Below, piece after piece: positions 48,246 to 62,950 of a stretch of DNA of 64,000 nucleotides (position 1 is the stretch's first letter; each line of letters begins with the position of its first letter). A program made the translations under genes and the position numbers. Under the pieces are notes generated by a model. That model ran no database searches and was not told the DNA's origin. It was given only the letters and a program-made list of their open reading frames with translations. Origin of the DNA: Gymnogyps californianus (taxonomy: Eukaryota; Chordata; Aves; Accipitriformes; Cathartidae); NCBI RefSeq assembly GCF_018139145.2, contig NC_059475.1, positions 11,518,437 through 11,582,436 of the forward strand. Reading direction: 5' to 3'.

Positions 48246-51200
48246 AAGTTTTTGTCATGTATTTCCTCACGTTTCTTTTCATCTATGGATGTATATACCT
48301 AATTTCTATGAATAATGACATCTTTTATGTATCTTCGCTCTTGAGTTGTTCTGTAGAGAGTATTACAGCAAAATTATCCTCTATAAGGAGTACTTCCCTG
48401 TAGTAATTTACTCTGCAGTGTGTAACCTGCTGGGACTTTACTGTGCAAATGCTAAATTTGCTGGCTCAACCCCATATTTTTCTGAAATAATGTTTTTTTC
48501 ATTGCTTTGGAAAAAAAAGTTCTGGCAGGGTCAGTATTCACTTCTTTCCTCACCTATTACCCCTCTCCTTCCATTACGAAAAAAGAAAGCAAATTACCTT
48601 CCTTTGGTTGGATAAATAAGTCCTAATTACTGCATTGCTTCATCTCAGTAAGGGAACTGAATGCCCACATGCAGATAAAATAAAAAAAACTTGCTGTGGG
48701 GATGCAAAAAAACCTGCAGAGGTAGCCCTGTGTTTGAAAATATCTTTACGGTTCTCGTTATAAGGTCTGTTGTTTCATTCCTTAGCAGTAGTCAGCTGGA
48801 GACAGAAACATTGGTAGCTGAGATATAGTTAGATCCATGTCCGAAGGCCGAATACTTTGGCCATATGCATTATTTGCTTTGGAGAAGCTACAACACAAAT
48901 ATCTGGACTACAGTAGGAGATCTTGATGATGAAATGGGAGGCTAAGGAAAGTTACTGTCTTCTAATATTTTTGAATTACAAAATATGTTGAATAACATTG
49001 CTTAAGAATATGCTGTAGGCAACAGAAGAGTCTTAAAATTACCCTATTTTAACGCAAACATTTTCCTTCCTGAGTTTTGTAATAATTTCTTATGATCAGT
49101 TTTTAATTTTAAGCTGAGTAGCTTGACAGCAGCTGTAACAAGTAAATGCAGTTAGTGTGATTTTGAATTTTCTTGTGGCTTTGTTATGCTCTGGATTCAT
49201 TCTTGACTTCTGTGTTATCATAAGGGCTATGTAAAATACGCTCTTTTCTCAATGTATCCACCCATAGGGCAAATGGATTCTGTTTGTAAGTTTGCAACTC
49301 CATAAAATGGGTACAATTCCTGTATATAAAAGTGCTTTGTGTTACTGAAGTGATGTGTAAATGCCAAGAGGGTTTTTTTATTTCTCTGTGTATATTTTTG
49401 TCAAGAGTATGACATCCGATCAGATCACTGGATTCTTGTGACTGGTGACAGACCAGCTATATAGCGTTTGACAAGCAGTGCATTACAGTTATTAGACTTT
49501 CATTATACATCATCAGTGCAAAGCCTACTGCATGGCGTGAGAACAGCAGAAATCACTGATCTGAAATAGAAACTCTCTCTCAGCTCAGGCCCATAGTAAG
49601 TACCTAAATGAGATGATCCGTAGTACTGTGCTAATCAGTATGGATTCAGCTCCCCGCTGCAATCATTTTCTGGTGCTCTGACTGGATCCTTCATTTCAGA
49701 TGCTTGCACTTCTGAACGAGATGGGACAGATGGTGCCGTTGTTCCCACCCCCCCGGCAGACAAGACAAGCTGTATTGTCGGCTGAGCTTCCCCAGACTGC
49801 TCGGTGAAATAGAGGTGCAAATTCCTTAGCTGTTCACTGATCTGGCAGTCTGTGCTCACTTAGGGCATCCATCCCAAGTTTCTACAACCATAAGGAAACA
49901 AATCCATGCGAGTGTTTTGACTGAGGCTTCAGAAATCAATTTCAGTTACCATTTTGGCAAGCTTGGGGAGGGAGCCAGAGCTCTGCATTTGTAAAAAGGT
50001 AGGGTGAGAGAGGAAGAATGAAAGCTTAGTGCAGAGTTTGGTTTATTTATTTACTACTTTTGATCATAGATGTCACTAAATCAAGTGAGATGATACATTT
50101 TATTTTGGAAATATTGATAGCCTTCAAGTTGTCACTGTTAACTATAATCCGCTCATCATCTTTGTTTTTAAGCTTCTCCTTGCTGTCATTTTCCCTCTGA
50201 TAGCATGAGGTATTCTAGAGCTTTAATAAGACTGCTTTGAAAGCTTTATTTTTGTCATTTTGTTCACGTGGCAACCAAGTCGTCTCATTTTATTAGCCAG
50301 CTAGTTGTTCATAAACTAGTGTTGCTTAGTTTGACCACATAGCGGCTGCTTCTTGCTATCTAATTGCTTTCCAAAGGTGAACAATATCTCCTTTTGTTTT
50401 TTAAATAAAAGTGTGGTTTTTTTAAAAGTGTTACAAAAAGACTGTATAGCAGAGGGTAAAGACTTGAGATCTGAAGAGGATCAAATTTTTTACTTCTGTG
50501 GTTGCTTGCACTTATTTCAGAGAGGTGTATGGATGATCTTCAGAATAGGAATAGAGAGAGTGAGTTAAAAACTGCTAGGAACTAACAGGCCATGTAATAT
50601 TCCCCTTTCTGCTCACTTAAGTATTTAAAAGTATGCAAAAAATGCCATGTATGATAGAAGAAGATATACTACTATGCCACTGGAAAGAAAAGGCTTTGTA
50701 TGAAACTAGAGTAGGAGTGAAGAAAAACAATAGGACACTGTGTTTGGGAGAGAAATCAGACAAGTTCTCTTTAACCGTGTTATTTTCAGACCTTGTATAC
50801 CAGAGGATTTGAGAATGGTTTTCTGAGGGATCTTCTCCAAAAGATTACTTGTACACAAATCTCAGAGTTTAGAAAGGGGAGGAAGATGATTTGGTTTTTG
50901 TTGAACTGAGATTGAGAGCTTAATTCCCCTCTGCTATGGAACTCTTGTTTGATTTTACCTAGAGAATAGGGTCAGTAACACCAATTTAAAGAACATTTTG
51001 TGATGTTACATTAACATAAAGCTGTTGGAATCTACTTCTATTTGATAACATGCAAGTAATACGGCACAGATGGGATTTGAAGAATAATAAGGCCCAGAAA
51101 TGTCATGAAATTTTGAAAATATTCATAAGGAAAGCTGTTCAGAAATCTGAGAGCTATATGAGAGAGCAGTGTTCAGTTGTAAGCCAAATTTAGAGCTAAT

Positions 51201-52669
51201 GTGAATTGGTGTAACTTCACAAAGACGGATGAAATTACGAGTCCTTAATTTCTGCACTGACGTATGAGAATTTAACCAAATTAACAACATTTCTGACTTT
51301 CTAAGAATATCACCAGAACAAGTAGAGATTTTGCATCAACAGTGTTGTCAAAGTAGCTAAGTTTGGAAGTGTGTTATTTTGACTTTTTAGTATATTATGA
51401 TGGAAACCAAGACGTGCAGCAGGAAGATTTTTTTTTTTCTTAAACACTGAAAACACAGTTTTCCTATGGTGTACTTTAAAGAGAGACCATAGTGTGTGTT
51501 CTGTAAATTGTCTTTGAACATTCTGATCAGAGACAAAACAATTTTCCTGGCTAATTTTTGTACTTGCTTCTTGAGGTGTGAGAATGCTAAACCAAACTGA
51601 AATCTGAGGAAACACTAAACCTGGACTTTTCTATGAGCAGTAAAAAAACCTGTAGAATATTGAAGTTAGAAATGGTATGAACACAAGGCTACGAAAAAAG
51701 AAAGGATCTTCATTTGGAGTCAGTGGCAGCAAAGCTCCCCTTGTGTTACTGTGATGCCTGATTACTGTGCCAGTTTTATTGCCTTCTGTGTATTAACATG
51801 AATTAAAGTGAATTAACAGTGGCTCAGATCTTAAGTTTACCTTACAGGCAGAAACAGAAGAGCCCTTTTGATGGATTTACTGTAGTCAGCTAGGCTGAAG
51901 ACAAAATGGAGCAACAAGAGATGTGGAAGAGAGAAGCAACGAGGAGAGAAATTGGGATGTTGCTGGAGATGATGAGCATTCAGTTAACAATAAAAACTAA
52001 ACTTGGACTTTATTATGCAGCTGATTTTTGTTAATATAGAATAAGTGAAGCTGCGGAGCATGAACGAATTACCTTTCAGAAAAAGTGAGTTTTAAGAAAG
52101 GGCTAGAATGTGAGGCATGTAGTCATGTGTCAGAGGTAAAATACCAACATGTCATTACCCTCAGCTGCTATCCTGTCTTATTTTATATCTTTCCTGTTTT
52201 GGTAGAGGCCAGAGGCTTCCACTGAATGCTACCTACTGTGTGAAGCCCTCTACAAACCTCAGTGATGGTTCCTGCCCTGAAGAATTTACACTGCAACAAA
52301 CAAATCATAGTATGCAAATGAAACAAGCAAGTGGATGGGCAAGAGGACAGAAAAAAATGCAGACAAGATGAGAGGGTACTTTATTATTGACCTTGCTATG
52401 TCCACAATTCCTTTCAACAATCGTGTTATCCCACAGAAGGCTACCTTATTTGTCTCTTCAGATGGCAGTAGGCTGAGGCCAGTTGAGCCTTGTCAGATTG
52501 CCACCAACTTTCATTAAATTTGAAAGCGATTTTGAATCAAATGTTGTTTGGTGACAGATTCTGGGAAATTTTGGAGGCTTCTGTCTGGATTGTATCTTTT
52601 GTAGGCAGTGGTATGGCGCTCTTTGTAGTGTTTCTATCCAGTCTGTTTTCCTGTTACACCACTTTTCAT

Positions 52670-52975
52670 TACCTAAGAACATAAGAAAGGCTGTACTGGA
52701 TCAGACAAAAGGTGTCCTGTCTTGAGCAGCAAGTATAAACAACAAGAAGAAAGAATAAGAAGGTGGCAAGCATGCACGATAATGCCTTCCGTTTCCTTCT
52801 GAGACTTCAACAATTTTCAGCCCATGGATTTACTGAGATAAGCGTGGTTTCTGTGTTTAATAACTACCTGTGGTTTTCCATGCCCTGAACTTGTCGAACC
52901 TCCCCTTCGATCTGTGTAAACTTCTGCTCCTTACCACACTGGACAGTCACCTCCAAAGCTAAGCTATAGCATAAC
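52670..52975 (-). repeat. Probable ancient CR1/L3-type LINE 3' fragment
   Basis: Begins with 'taagaacataagaaaggctgtactggatcagacaaaagg' (two blocks), which closely follows the antisense of an old amniote CR1-like 3' end ('aagaacataagaa...tactgggtcagaccaaagg'). Downstream, 'tttctgtgtttaataacta', 'ttttccatgccctgaacttgtc' and 'ctgctccttaccacactgg' fit the more upstream part of the same 3' UTR at low identity. The distal border is uncertain. Confidence 0.6.
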
Positions 52976-55900
52976 ATTTCTTCTGCCAGGTCTTTTTTTT
53001 GGAATCAGTGATATTTTGTACAAATTTGATAGTCTGGCTAACAGACAATAAAAACGCACTTCACTGATCTTGTTCACATTAACTTGTGAAAATATCTAAG
53101 GTAATAATAATTTTGTTTGGGTTTTTTTGGTCACTCTTCCATCCCTGTGTCATGTAAATCTCACCTGTGCCTATTCACATTTTGCTCAAAGAAACTTTGA
53201 TTTAAATGAATTTTTTAATATTACATCTTTCTTTATATAGCTAATGCTAGCATTGACAGCTAAGGATGGCATGCAAAAGAGGGTGACTCACTCTTCAGTG
53301 TGGCATTCTTGATGATGCTTTACATTACATAAAAATTATTACTGTCTCAGTGACTCTTGAATATACATCACTAGGTACTCTGAATTTTTCTCAGTCAGAA
53401 CTGTGTGTCTCAAATATCTGTAAAGCTTAGGAGTGAAGAGTAAATGAAGTTCAGCTGCAGTCTCTCCTAGATGTTGTTAGACTTATTTCAAATGGCTTTT
53501 TTATGGCTTTGATTTTTATTATTCTTTGTTTCTCAAACTTGCATTTCTTCACATATTCTTTTCATATAACCTGCTCTCTACCTCCAAGGATGAAAATCTA
53601 TTTGCTAAAAAGAAGATCAGCCAGAAAACTAACAAAACTCTTTGCTTTTTTTGTGAGATTTCACTACAGGTGAGAAGATAAGGCTGTATACACCGAAAAG
53701 GTTTCTTGTAGAGATGAATGCTTGCACAGAAACACAGCCTGCTTGAGATTTTGCTGTGTAATGCCCTCGTACATATTTCATCTAAATGTACATTAAATTT
53801 TACAAAAGGTAGCAAAAAAAGCATAAGTAAGTAGTAGTGTGATTGAGAAGCCAATGATGTCTGCAAGAGAATGCTGGTGATGTCATTCTGTTTGCCTTAG
53901 GCTGTTATTAATAACGTGCTGCCCTTCATTCCTGGAAGAAATGTAGAAGCCTCAATGCACTGAATGTGTAATTCTGGGGCTGATAGGTTGCAGTGCAAGC
54001 TTTGCATTCAGAGATAGCGTCTCACTGCTCTTGTTGCAATGCCACTTTTTCTTCTCATCCTGCATATTGGGGATCCATTTTTATTAAGTATGGGAACCTG
54101 TGAAGGAAGACAGTGCTAACTGTTGGTCTGCAAATCTGTGAGCTTGAGAGGAAAGGATGTCACAATTCGTTGAAAAAGCAAACATTATTGTGGCATTCTG
54201 ATGCCTGTCATTTGATATCCCAGATGAGATAAATGAAATGTTGGAAAACGTGTAATGTTAGAAAACATATAAAACCATATTTTGAACACCTTCAAACATG
54301 CTTCTAAACAAAAACTGCAACTCTTCTCCCAGGATGGTCTATGTAACCTATGGTAGCAACACTGCAGAAAGTAACTCGTTACAGATTATTGAAATAAAGG
54401 TGTTTGAATAATTACTTGTTGATTTAGGCCTGCCTTGATCTAGTGAAATATTTACTGATTTCCATTTTGAGATAGCTCAGTGCTTTTACTGACTTTAAGT
54501 GTATGAGTAGCTATGAAGTTAGGCTGCTATTGAAAGGGTTTTTTGGACTGAGGCCTGGAAGACAATGAACAAATAGCATACAGCTGGGTAACTACTACTG
54601 TTTGGTCTTGCTAATGTACCCTTATGCAGTATGTAGTTGGCTTTGTGCCTTTTTCCCCTATTTTAAAGAGGTATAGCATTATGAACAAATTTTCTGAATA
54701 ATGCTAATTGCATCAGTGTGCACAATACCACGTGTTATTTTAAAACTGGCTTGTTTCAGTAATGAATAATTATTAGAATAATTATGCTTTGTTGAAATCT
54801 GTCTTGAATCTGTGAAACCAAAAGAAATAACGTAAGATCTGGTATGATTTCAAGATACACCTTTCTTCTTTTTCTGTCTCTGTGTTTAGTTATCCTTTCC
54901 TGCTATTCCTTGTCAGTGATTTGGCAGCAGTGTTATGATAATAAGTGGAAAAATCAGCTAAGAAGAATAATTGTCACTAAGCAAAAGGAGCTTGTTACAT
55001 GAAGTGCCTACTCAAAATACCCCTTTTTATTATTTTTTGTTTTTATATTCCAAATTTTTGTTACTTTTCTAGTTTAACATACTGCATGAAATGCAACGGA
55101 GAAACAGAGTAGGCGGATCATTAGAAAGACCTCTGAGGTACATGAGGAGGACATACTGGGGAGGATGAGCCACTGTAACATGCTCAAAAATTGTAGAAGG
55201 TGGAGTACTCAAGTGTTGTTATTCACAGCGGAAGCTGATGGATTGGGTTGTTTCTGCGTCATGCCCTTATTAAGGTCCTAGAAAATGTGCTTGAGTGTGG
55301 GCCTAAGAGGGTCTTCAGGATTTATTTATGAAGGCTTTTACAGTATTACTTATTTTTAGCTTATGAAAGACATAGAGACATTTGCAGAGGCAATTAGTCA
55401 ACCTCATAGAGTTTGAGGCTAAAATCGGTATTGTAACCAATCCTCCAACTGGTTGAGGTTTCTTGCTGCTTATTACTTTTATTCATAAGTTGATTTAAAA
55501 AACCCTAGGTGTATAATACTTGAGAATAATTTTTAAAACCAGTCATATCTGAATGCCTTCTGGTAAAGCAACTTCTGAAGATTGCCTTGTGAACTGCACT
55601 GAACTTAGTATGGAACTGGTAGAGTAGGGGTTATTAAATCATTTGCAATGAAAGCTGTGTTTGAGTAAAGTGTATGTTAGCTGAAGCAAAGGTTGAGTAA
55701 TGGTGGGTTAAATCTTGCTTTTCCACTCTTTGTCTTTGCTTAGTGCTCTCTGAAAAGGGTTAGTCCCTTACTTAAATTAGATCTTTGAGGACTGATCTTT
55801 GGCTTCAAAATGTTGCCATGGGCCAAACTGTAGGGGCAGTTTGTTGCACTAGAAATTGTTTCTGGGCTAAAAACTCTTTCTCTTGCTACACTACACTTTT

Positions 55901-58900
55901 CTTTCAAAGCTGCTAGGGAGTCACACGTTTAGCAGAGGAACTGGTTGTCTCTAAGGCAGCTACACTGATTCCAGGGCCAGCTTTTACAAGTATGTGGTAT
56001 AAAGTCCTGCTCCATTCTGTGTGATTTGTAGGCTCTTGGACGCAGAGAGATAGCAGGCATGTGTTAGTGATACTGCTATTACGATAGTACTGTGCCTTCT
56101 GATGTGGGCAATGACATGATATCAGTGATACACAGTGCTGCTGCTGCTGCAGTACCAATAAATTTATGATGCTGTGCCTCAGCCTAGGCCCCCAGCCCAG
56201 CTTGTCTCTTACCCCTCTCTCAGCCGTTTTACACAGAGCTTGGGGTGCAGGCGTGGGGAGAGCAGCTCGGTTGCTGAGCAGAGAGTTAGGCTGCTGGAGA
56301 GCCAGTAAGTTCCCCCGACACACACCAATCTATGTCCTTGACACTTTTTAAATAGCTTTTGCCCTTCTGGGAAGAATTTAATAATAATGCAGCATTAGTG
56401 CTATTGCAATACTTTTGTTGTTAATTTAGAATGATCAAAAGGTATTTCCTATCCTGTGTACAGAATGGGTTGCTGATCGGGAGCACCAAAGCACTAGAAA
56501 TACTAAAAAGCATACTATGAGACTGTAAACTTACTGAAGTGTTTCTTAAAGTCCATTATTGTTGCAGCTGAACATGTTGCCTGTCTTCAGCTACTGAAAC
56601 TTGATGTCTTTATGCTTTTAGCATTTGCTTTCATTCATTTTTTCTTTGGAGAAAGCTGATTTTGTTCTGCATTTCTGACTGCAGATCATCTTTTCTTTAG
56701 AGTCTGTTTTCTGTTTGCTTGACAGAATATAGTCTAAGGGATGATAAAACATGTGGGCTACATGCTTTCAGACTGGAAGGCTAAATGTTCAGGAGCTTGC
56801 AGTGTTTTTGCAGTGTCTGCTATGTTTGCAGGTGACAGCCTTGAGTTTCCAACAGTTGTTTTTGCAATGTTCAGTGCATGTGTTGGCAGTGGTGAGAAGC
56901 CTGGAAACAAGAGCCAGCAACAGATGGACAACTTGTTACTTAAAACACTTAAGATGTCTGAACATGAATCATATCTCTCTGCAGAATGGCTCATTATTTT
57001 CTGCAGGTTTAACTGTAAATGACAAGCTTGTGGGCTGTTTTTTTTCCCTTCAGGTTTGACTTGTTCTCACCTTCATCTCAACACCCTTTTATCCCTTTCT
57101 TAACCAATTCTATGCACTAGGGAAATGGCAAATGTTATTGGTGTAGCTGGTAGGGGATGTGGGAGAGAAAACAAGACATTTACTTAACCTTCAGCTCTTC
57201 TTCACTTCTTCAAATTCAATTACCAAGTACATTAAGGTTTTCTGTTTCAAGAATGGCTGCTTAATATGTAAGTAGAGGACAGAGATATTTTCCCCCTCTT
57301 TGACTTGATTTATACTTCAAAGTTTAAGAGGTGCAGACAGTCTTAGCTGTTTTCGTGAAGTCAGTCTGTAAAGATGATATTGCTGTAATTGCAAAATACA
57401 TCATATAATGGGAATGAGGATTTTAAAAAAAAAAAAAGGTGGAGAGTTTTCTATTTTTCACCATTATGGAAAAGTAGATAAAGTGCAGTTTAGTGTCCTG
57501 AAGCAGTAAGGTTGCCTATGGGTATAAGAACGTGTTCATATACAGGAACTTTTGAACCTGGCTGGTTGATTGTCAGCTAAACTTTACGAAGGGGAGATCT
57601 CAAAGGTGCTAAGTTCTTACTGCTTTTTGGAAAATAGTTGGCCAGGTGTAGAACGGCCTCCTGATGTTGTCCTGTGGAAGAAAGTGTTGGAGTGTGAGCT
57701 TGCACTGAGAACAAGAGTTTGAACACACATACGCTCTATCAGTGCCTTAGCTGACAAGCAGTCTTAGCTAGAGCTTGTCTTATTAGAGAATCGAAATATC
57801 AAACAGAAGGTGGTGGGAAACTAGGTGTCATTAGTTCTGGTCATTATGGACCCACTTATTTATGCTACCTTTTCATCCTTTTTGCCCTTTATTTGACTCA
57901 TCTTCTGAATTGCTGAGACCAAGCTGAATTTCTGTTAAATGTGCCCAATTTTCAGGAGAGTAGTGAAGAGTGAACTGGTGCATTAGATTTGGCATATGGA
58001 TTAAGCATGTTTTTTAGTGTCTCACGTTTGTGTTTTATTTTTGGCTCTTAGCATGAAATAAGCAGGCCTTTCTGTGAACTGCCCTTCAAAAACGTGTCTT
58101 CACTAGCAGCACCACAGCAGCCCAGAGAGAGAATACATCTCCTGGAGAGTAATATGCAAGTAGAAGTTTATAGAGGGCAAAGGGCCTGAGATTGTATTAC
58201 TAAAGATTTTAATAAACTGTTCTTCACCAAGTCTCCTCACTTTTTTCATGATTCTTTCAATTTAGTCTCTTCAGTAATAAATTATAAACAGTCTTGGATT
58301 TAGGTTGTGCTGAGTACCTACAAGAGTTACCATTGTACATGCAGGGCTGATGAATTTAACATGCATGGCTAGGTTTACTCATTTAATATTGAACCCTCAA
58401 TTGCCCTTCCGTAAACACTCTTAAAAATAGACGGTGATCACATCGAGCAGGTCAAGCCATCTGCATTTGTTTTTTTTTTTCTGGTTTCACACACTCCCAC
58501 ATACATACACACGCTCTCTTTCACTTTCTGTGTATTACAGAATTAATTCATATAGGGGCTGCAGTGGAGTGTCTGCTGCTATTGCACAAACTATCAACTT
58601 TGGATTTAAGCTAGTATCAAATGGCCTTTTTAAAGTCAATAGAGAGTCCCATCACTGGCAGTTATATAACTCTCCTGTTCCTCTGGGTTATTTGTACCTT
58701 GTCTTTAGCAAATCTGTTTGCTTCCTTTTATACTTTACAGAGGGGAAGAAATTGACTTTCTGATTTTATTACATTGTTTTGTGTTCTCAGTAAACTATTG
58801 TCAGTTCTGTGGCTGAGACATTCAATTTGGTATGTAGGGTGACAGGTATAGTCTCACCAGTGCTATATGAATGAGGACTCTAACAGAAAACCTACTTTGT

Positions 58901-60205
58901 TATAAGGCAACTAGATATGTGTAGGGGAAGGTGCATCATAATCATTATTTTTGTGATATGCAGTCTAACCACAATAGTTGTATTGACCCTTAAAGTTACA
59001 CTCATATTTATTTCAAAACTTCTGTCAAAATGCTAGAGCTTTTCTTTAGCTTATATCCCTCTTCTCATTTTGCTTTCCAAAAGATGTGTTGCTAATGCAT
59101 GCTCCTTTCAGTGGCTTAGTCATGTGCTTGTCTTTGAGGTTTCTGATGTCAGTGGGGTTACTCACATGATGGGCATTATGCACATATTCTCAAGCAGCCT
59201 ACAGTCTGGAAAGATGTCTGTCAAGGTTGGAATGGGGGAAAAAAAAAGGTCTAAGATGGTACATTATTCCCATTAAAAGTGTGTTATCGAAATAGTTCTT
59301 TAAAATTAGTTTCCCTTGGTGGCTCTTCACATTAAAAAAATTATCTTGAGATTCCTGTGCACTGAACCACATTCTAGTGTGATTATTCCCATGTGATACC
59401 ATTGAAAGGAATATGACTGCACAGATAAAAGCAAAATTTGTCTCCGTGTTTTTGGTCCAGAACTGAGGAAAGTGAGGGCAATTTGGTTGACCTAAAGAGG
59501 GTTTACACAGAGTCTGAATCTGGTTTGTGATGCTCATCTTCTTTCCTGTTGCAAAACAGTTCTGAAACCCGATTCATTTACAGCAGCAACTAGTGAACAG
59601 ACTGGAATTCTTTAAGGTTTGCTCATGAGAGCCCCTAGGGCTGTTCTTTGCCCCTCCACCCCATGCTCAATAAGTAAAATCCTAAGATGAAGGCAGTGAG
59701 ATGAGCAGCCTTTCAAGATGCATCAGATTTTACGTACTAGTAACTCTGACTCCTTTTAATGGAGTGACATCCTACCACGTGACTCATGGTACTACTGCCA
59801 GATGATCTTGGGTAGGTGAAGGAGGGACTGTAGAAAACAGTGATTGAATTATTTTTCTGCTTTGAAGGCATCTCTGATAAAGTTGCACAGGACTTCATGA
59901 AATGTAATTATTAGTTCACAAACAACATCTTCCTTCTTCTAGAAGAAACACAAACACACATAGATATAGCATGGACCTGAGCTACAACCTGGGTCATTTC
60001 CAACTATTTGACACGCATGAGACCACTATGGATTTGTGCATAGTTTACAGTACTATTCTCGTTTGTACTAATGAATGCTGTCTGTAGAGAAGGTAGACAT
60101 TGAAAATTTCGGTCTTTTTAAAGAATGTTTGACAACAAATATGAAACAAACATCTTTAAGCGGTTCCCACTGAGAATAATTAATAAAGTTTCCACCTTGG
60201 TTTTT

Positions 60206-60221
60206 TTTGTTTGTTTGTTTG
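60206..60221. repeat. TTTG microsatellite
   Basis: Four TTTG units after a T run. Confidence 0.85.
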
Positions 60222-62610
60222 TGAGCTCTAAATGGGAGCAGGGGCATTGCTGAATTGCTTTTGAATGCATGCCTTCAGTAGGCCAATAGAGTACAAGCCT
60301 GGGTTGCTGCCAACAGACAGCCGTCCTGGAAGTAAAGGTAACAGCCTTCTACATTTTTATTATTGTTTGTATTTTGAATATGGGAAAGAAATAGCACTTT
60401 TCACTTAGTCTGTGTGCTATCTCACCTTGTATGCAACTGCTACAAAGAATCGCACTCTATTTTTAAGACACGCAAATTGGTAAAAGGTTATGGCTCTTAC
60501 TACATATGACTGATCTTTATAGAGGTTTCCCAGACACTTTCTATAGAAAAGAAATGCTGCAGAAAGGAAAGTATTTATGAAGGAGTTTCAGGGGGCTCAT
60601 TAACTTCCAGAACATGGATGAACTTCAGGTAAAATAAACATTTAAAGGGCAGCCTTGCATTTTAAGGGACAGGTGGCAAGGGTAATTTGTATCTGCAGTT
60701 ACTTTTATAAACATGGCATTTAAGAAACATCAGAAGCTGTAGAAAAGTTTGTCATCACTGTTTGGTTGCTTACCAAACAGGAAGAAAAATTGCTAGTAAG
60801 GAAATTATGTGAAAATAAGAGATACGCAATGTCAAACCTAAGGAGCAGAAATGGATAGTTTGTTTCCTAGGTCGCATTAAAACCAACAATAACAGCAAAT
60901 CAACAATTTTACTGTCCTTCTCTTGGTTTTGATTTTGATTTTCTCATGCTTACAATGGGAAATGCTACAAGCAAAGTGGAATATTTTTGAATTGTTAGGA
61001 AGATATTTGGATGGGTCTCATTGCCAGTGTTAGCTTTACAGTGAGGATACCCGTATTTGTGCAAACTGAAGAGCAAACTAGTGATATTGAGTTGCTTTTT
61101 AAATTTTTGCTCTAGCTATTTCTGCATCATTACATCTGTGACTTGAAGACAAGTACTGGATTAATACCTTTGCATGTGTGGCAAATTGTTTCTTGTTGGA
61201 AGAGAAAGCATCAGTTGTTAATACTAATGTCTCTAACTAAAATTAGCAAGTGGCTATTGGAGAAGGCCAACAATCTGATTTGCCAAGTGAGGTCGTTCTT
61301 TATTTCTGGCTTGTGTGTCCCCCAATGTAAATGCTCAGTGATCAAAATCTAGTTAACAATTTTGTTGAAGAAATATTGGTCAGTAGAGAATTCAGTTTGT
61401 TTTGTCTTTCCAACACTGGCATTGGCTTTGGAATGCTAGCAGGGAAAAATAAATCAGAGTCAGACTTTCATCTGATCTTGTTTTCTCTTAATACGCACTG
61501 TCAGGCCTGTGGCATAAGAATAGCCATGTATTTGCTATGCAAGGTATTATTTATGAAGCTTTTTTCTTCAGGGTGAAGCTATGATATCAAGGTTGATTTT
61601 TGTCAAATGTTTTTGTTTGCTGTGTTGGTGTTACAAACTACCAAAGGCCTAGACATCATGACTAGCAATGTCTCTTGAAGTCAGAGACTTGAAGTTAAGT
61701 CTATTTTTTAATTGAAAAACGCAGGTTAAAGGATGACCTTATCGTCCTTTACCAGAGTGTTTAAATGATTGAGGGGTAGTTGTATGTTCATTAGATAAAA
61801 AGCATAGCAAGATGCAAAGGTTTGAACCTTAGACTAAGTAAATTCAGATTAGAGACTAATTTTTAATGATCAAAGTAAATGACAGGAGTACTTTTTAAAT
61901 TTAACTTTAGTCCTTAATGCTTTTTGTCCTTAAGTAAAGACTATCATAGTTGAAACACTGAGTTCGATGCAGAATTTACAGGGTAAAACCTGATCTGGAT
62001 TAAGCTTTGGGAAGACTGTTTAAGATATGCTGCAAGTTACTGGGGTCAGTGCAAACCTGGGTGAGATTAGAGAGCTGCTATGTGAGAGGTATAACTTAAT
62101 GAGCAGTGGGGCTTTCTGGCCTTAGCCTGTAAATATAAAGAACTCTTATAAAATTCCTTTGTGCATGAAATTGAAGTATAATGTTTTGCAGGTATAGGAG
62201 TTCTTGGGTCAGTATAAGGACATTGGTTACATTGTTCCAAATGAGTTAAATGTTAAAACAATGTCATAAATTAAAGGCACTGCTTTTGTTGTCCTTGCCA
62301 TGAAGAAGCTGAGTTGTTACTTGTGGTGAATTTAATGTCTACCTAGCCATCAGAATGGCTCTAATGCTGTTACTTTTGTAGATCATAATAGTCTTGAAAA
62401 GTAAAGAGTTTATACAAACAAAAACCTTGAAGGAATTTACAGAAGGCATAATGGCTTTTTGAGATGCATGCCTTTGCATCCACCTGTGGGGTTTTTTTTT
62501 AAATCCAACAAAATTAAACTGGTCTGTTAGTTATTCCTGCACTAATTTTTTTTTTTTTTCTTCCCCCTCCTGGAATCCAGCAAATTGAAAATGAGTGTTT
62601 GTCCAGTCAG

Positions 62611-62628
62611 AGCAGCAGCAGCAGCAGC
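62611..62628. repeat. AGC trinucleotide repeat (6 units)
   Basis: Six perfect AGC units. Non-coding here as far as can be seen. Confidence 0.9.
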
Positions 62629-62799
62629 TGTTGATAACACATTTGAAGCACTATTTTCTAGTTCCAGATCATTTTACCTAAGAACAGATGAATTAGTCTT
62701 TTTGGTGGTATGTATATGAGAGAAAAATTCTAGAACATAAAATAAGACAGAGGAAATAGAGGCAGACTTTTCTGGCTTTTGAAGTAGGGAAATGGGAAC

Positions 62800-62950
62800 C
62801 AGCCATGCTTTGTTTTACTGCATGACTGTGTACAAGCCACTGCCTGTTTCTGCCCCACTACCTTTCCCAGTTTCTCCGTCTGTAAGAGAAGTTAATGATA
62901 TCTCTTAATTTGTGAAGTGCTGGAAACCTCGGTGTTATACAAGGGTGATA
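62800..62950 (+). repeat. Probable old MIR/L3-like fragment
   Basis: The order 'gcatgactgtgtacaagccac', 'tttcccagtttctccgtctgtaagag', 'ttaatgatatctctt' and 'tttgtgaagtgctggaaacc' follows old amniote repeats ('ctgtgtgaccttgggcaagtcac...cctcagtttcccatctgtaaaatgggg...ataatactt...tgtaaagcgcttaga'). Collinear over about 130 bp, with a 3' end more like the L3-type than the mammalian MIR. Confidence 0.55.

Larger units (their letters stand above)
42998..52669. other. Intron 1 stretch without recognised genes
   Basis: AT-rich DNA. Local structures noted are a pair of adjacent hairpins (47791-47831), an AT-rich patch (48117-48245), a near-perfect palindrome (46679-46695) and a low-repeat segment at about 44090-44290. 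Open frames (for example 45742-46044 and 46256-46471) are unrecognised and look like chance. Confidence 0.55.
52976..62799. other. Intron 1 stretch without recognised genes
   Basis: AT-rich unique-looking DNA with a short GCT repeat (56137-56150), a TTTG microsatellite (60206-60221) and an AGC repeat (62611-62628). The longest frame (136 codons, minus, 55913-56323) is unrecognised. No exon seen. Confidence 0.55.

Noticed and set aside
55913..56323. 136-codon minus-strand frame
   Set aside because: Contains a run from a GCT repeat; otherwise unrecognised and without exon context.
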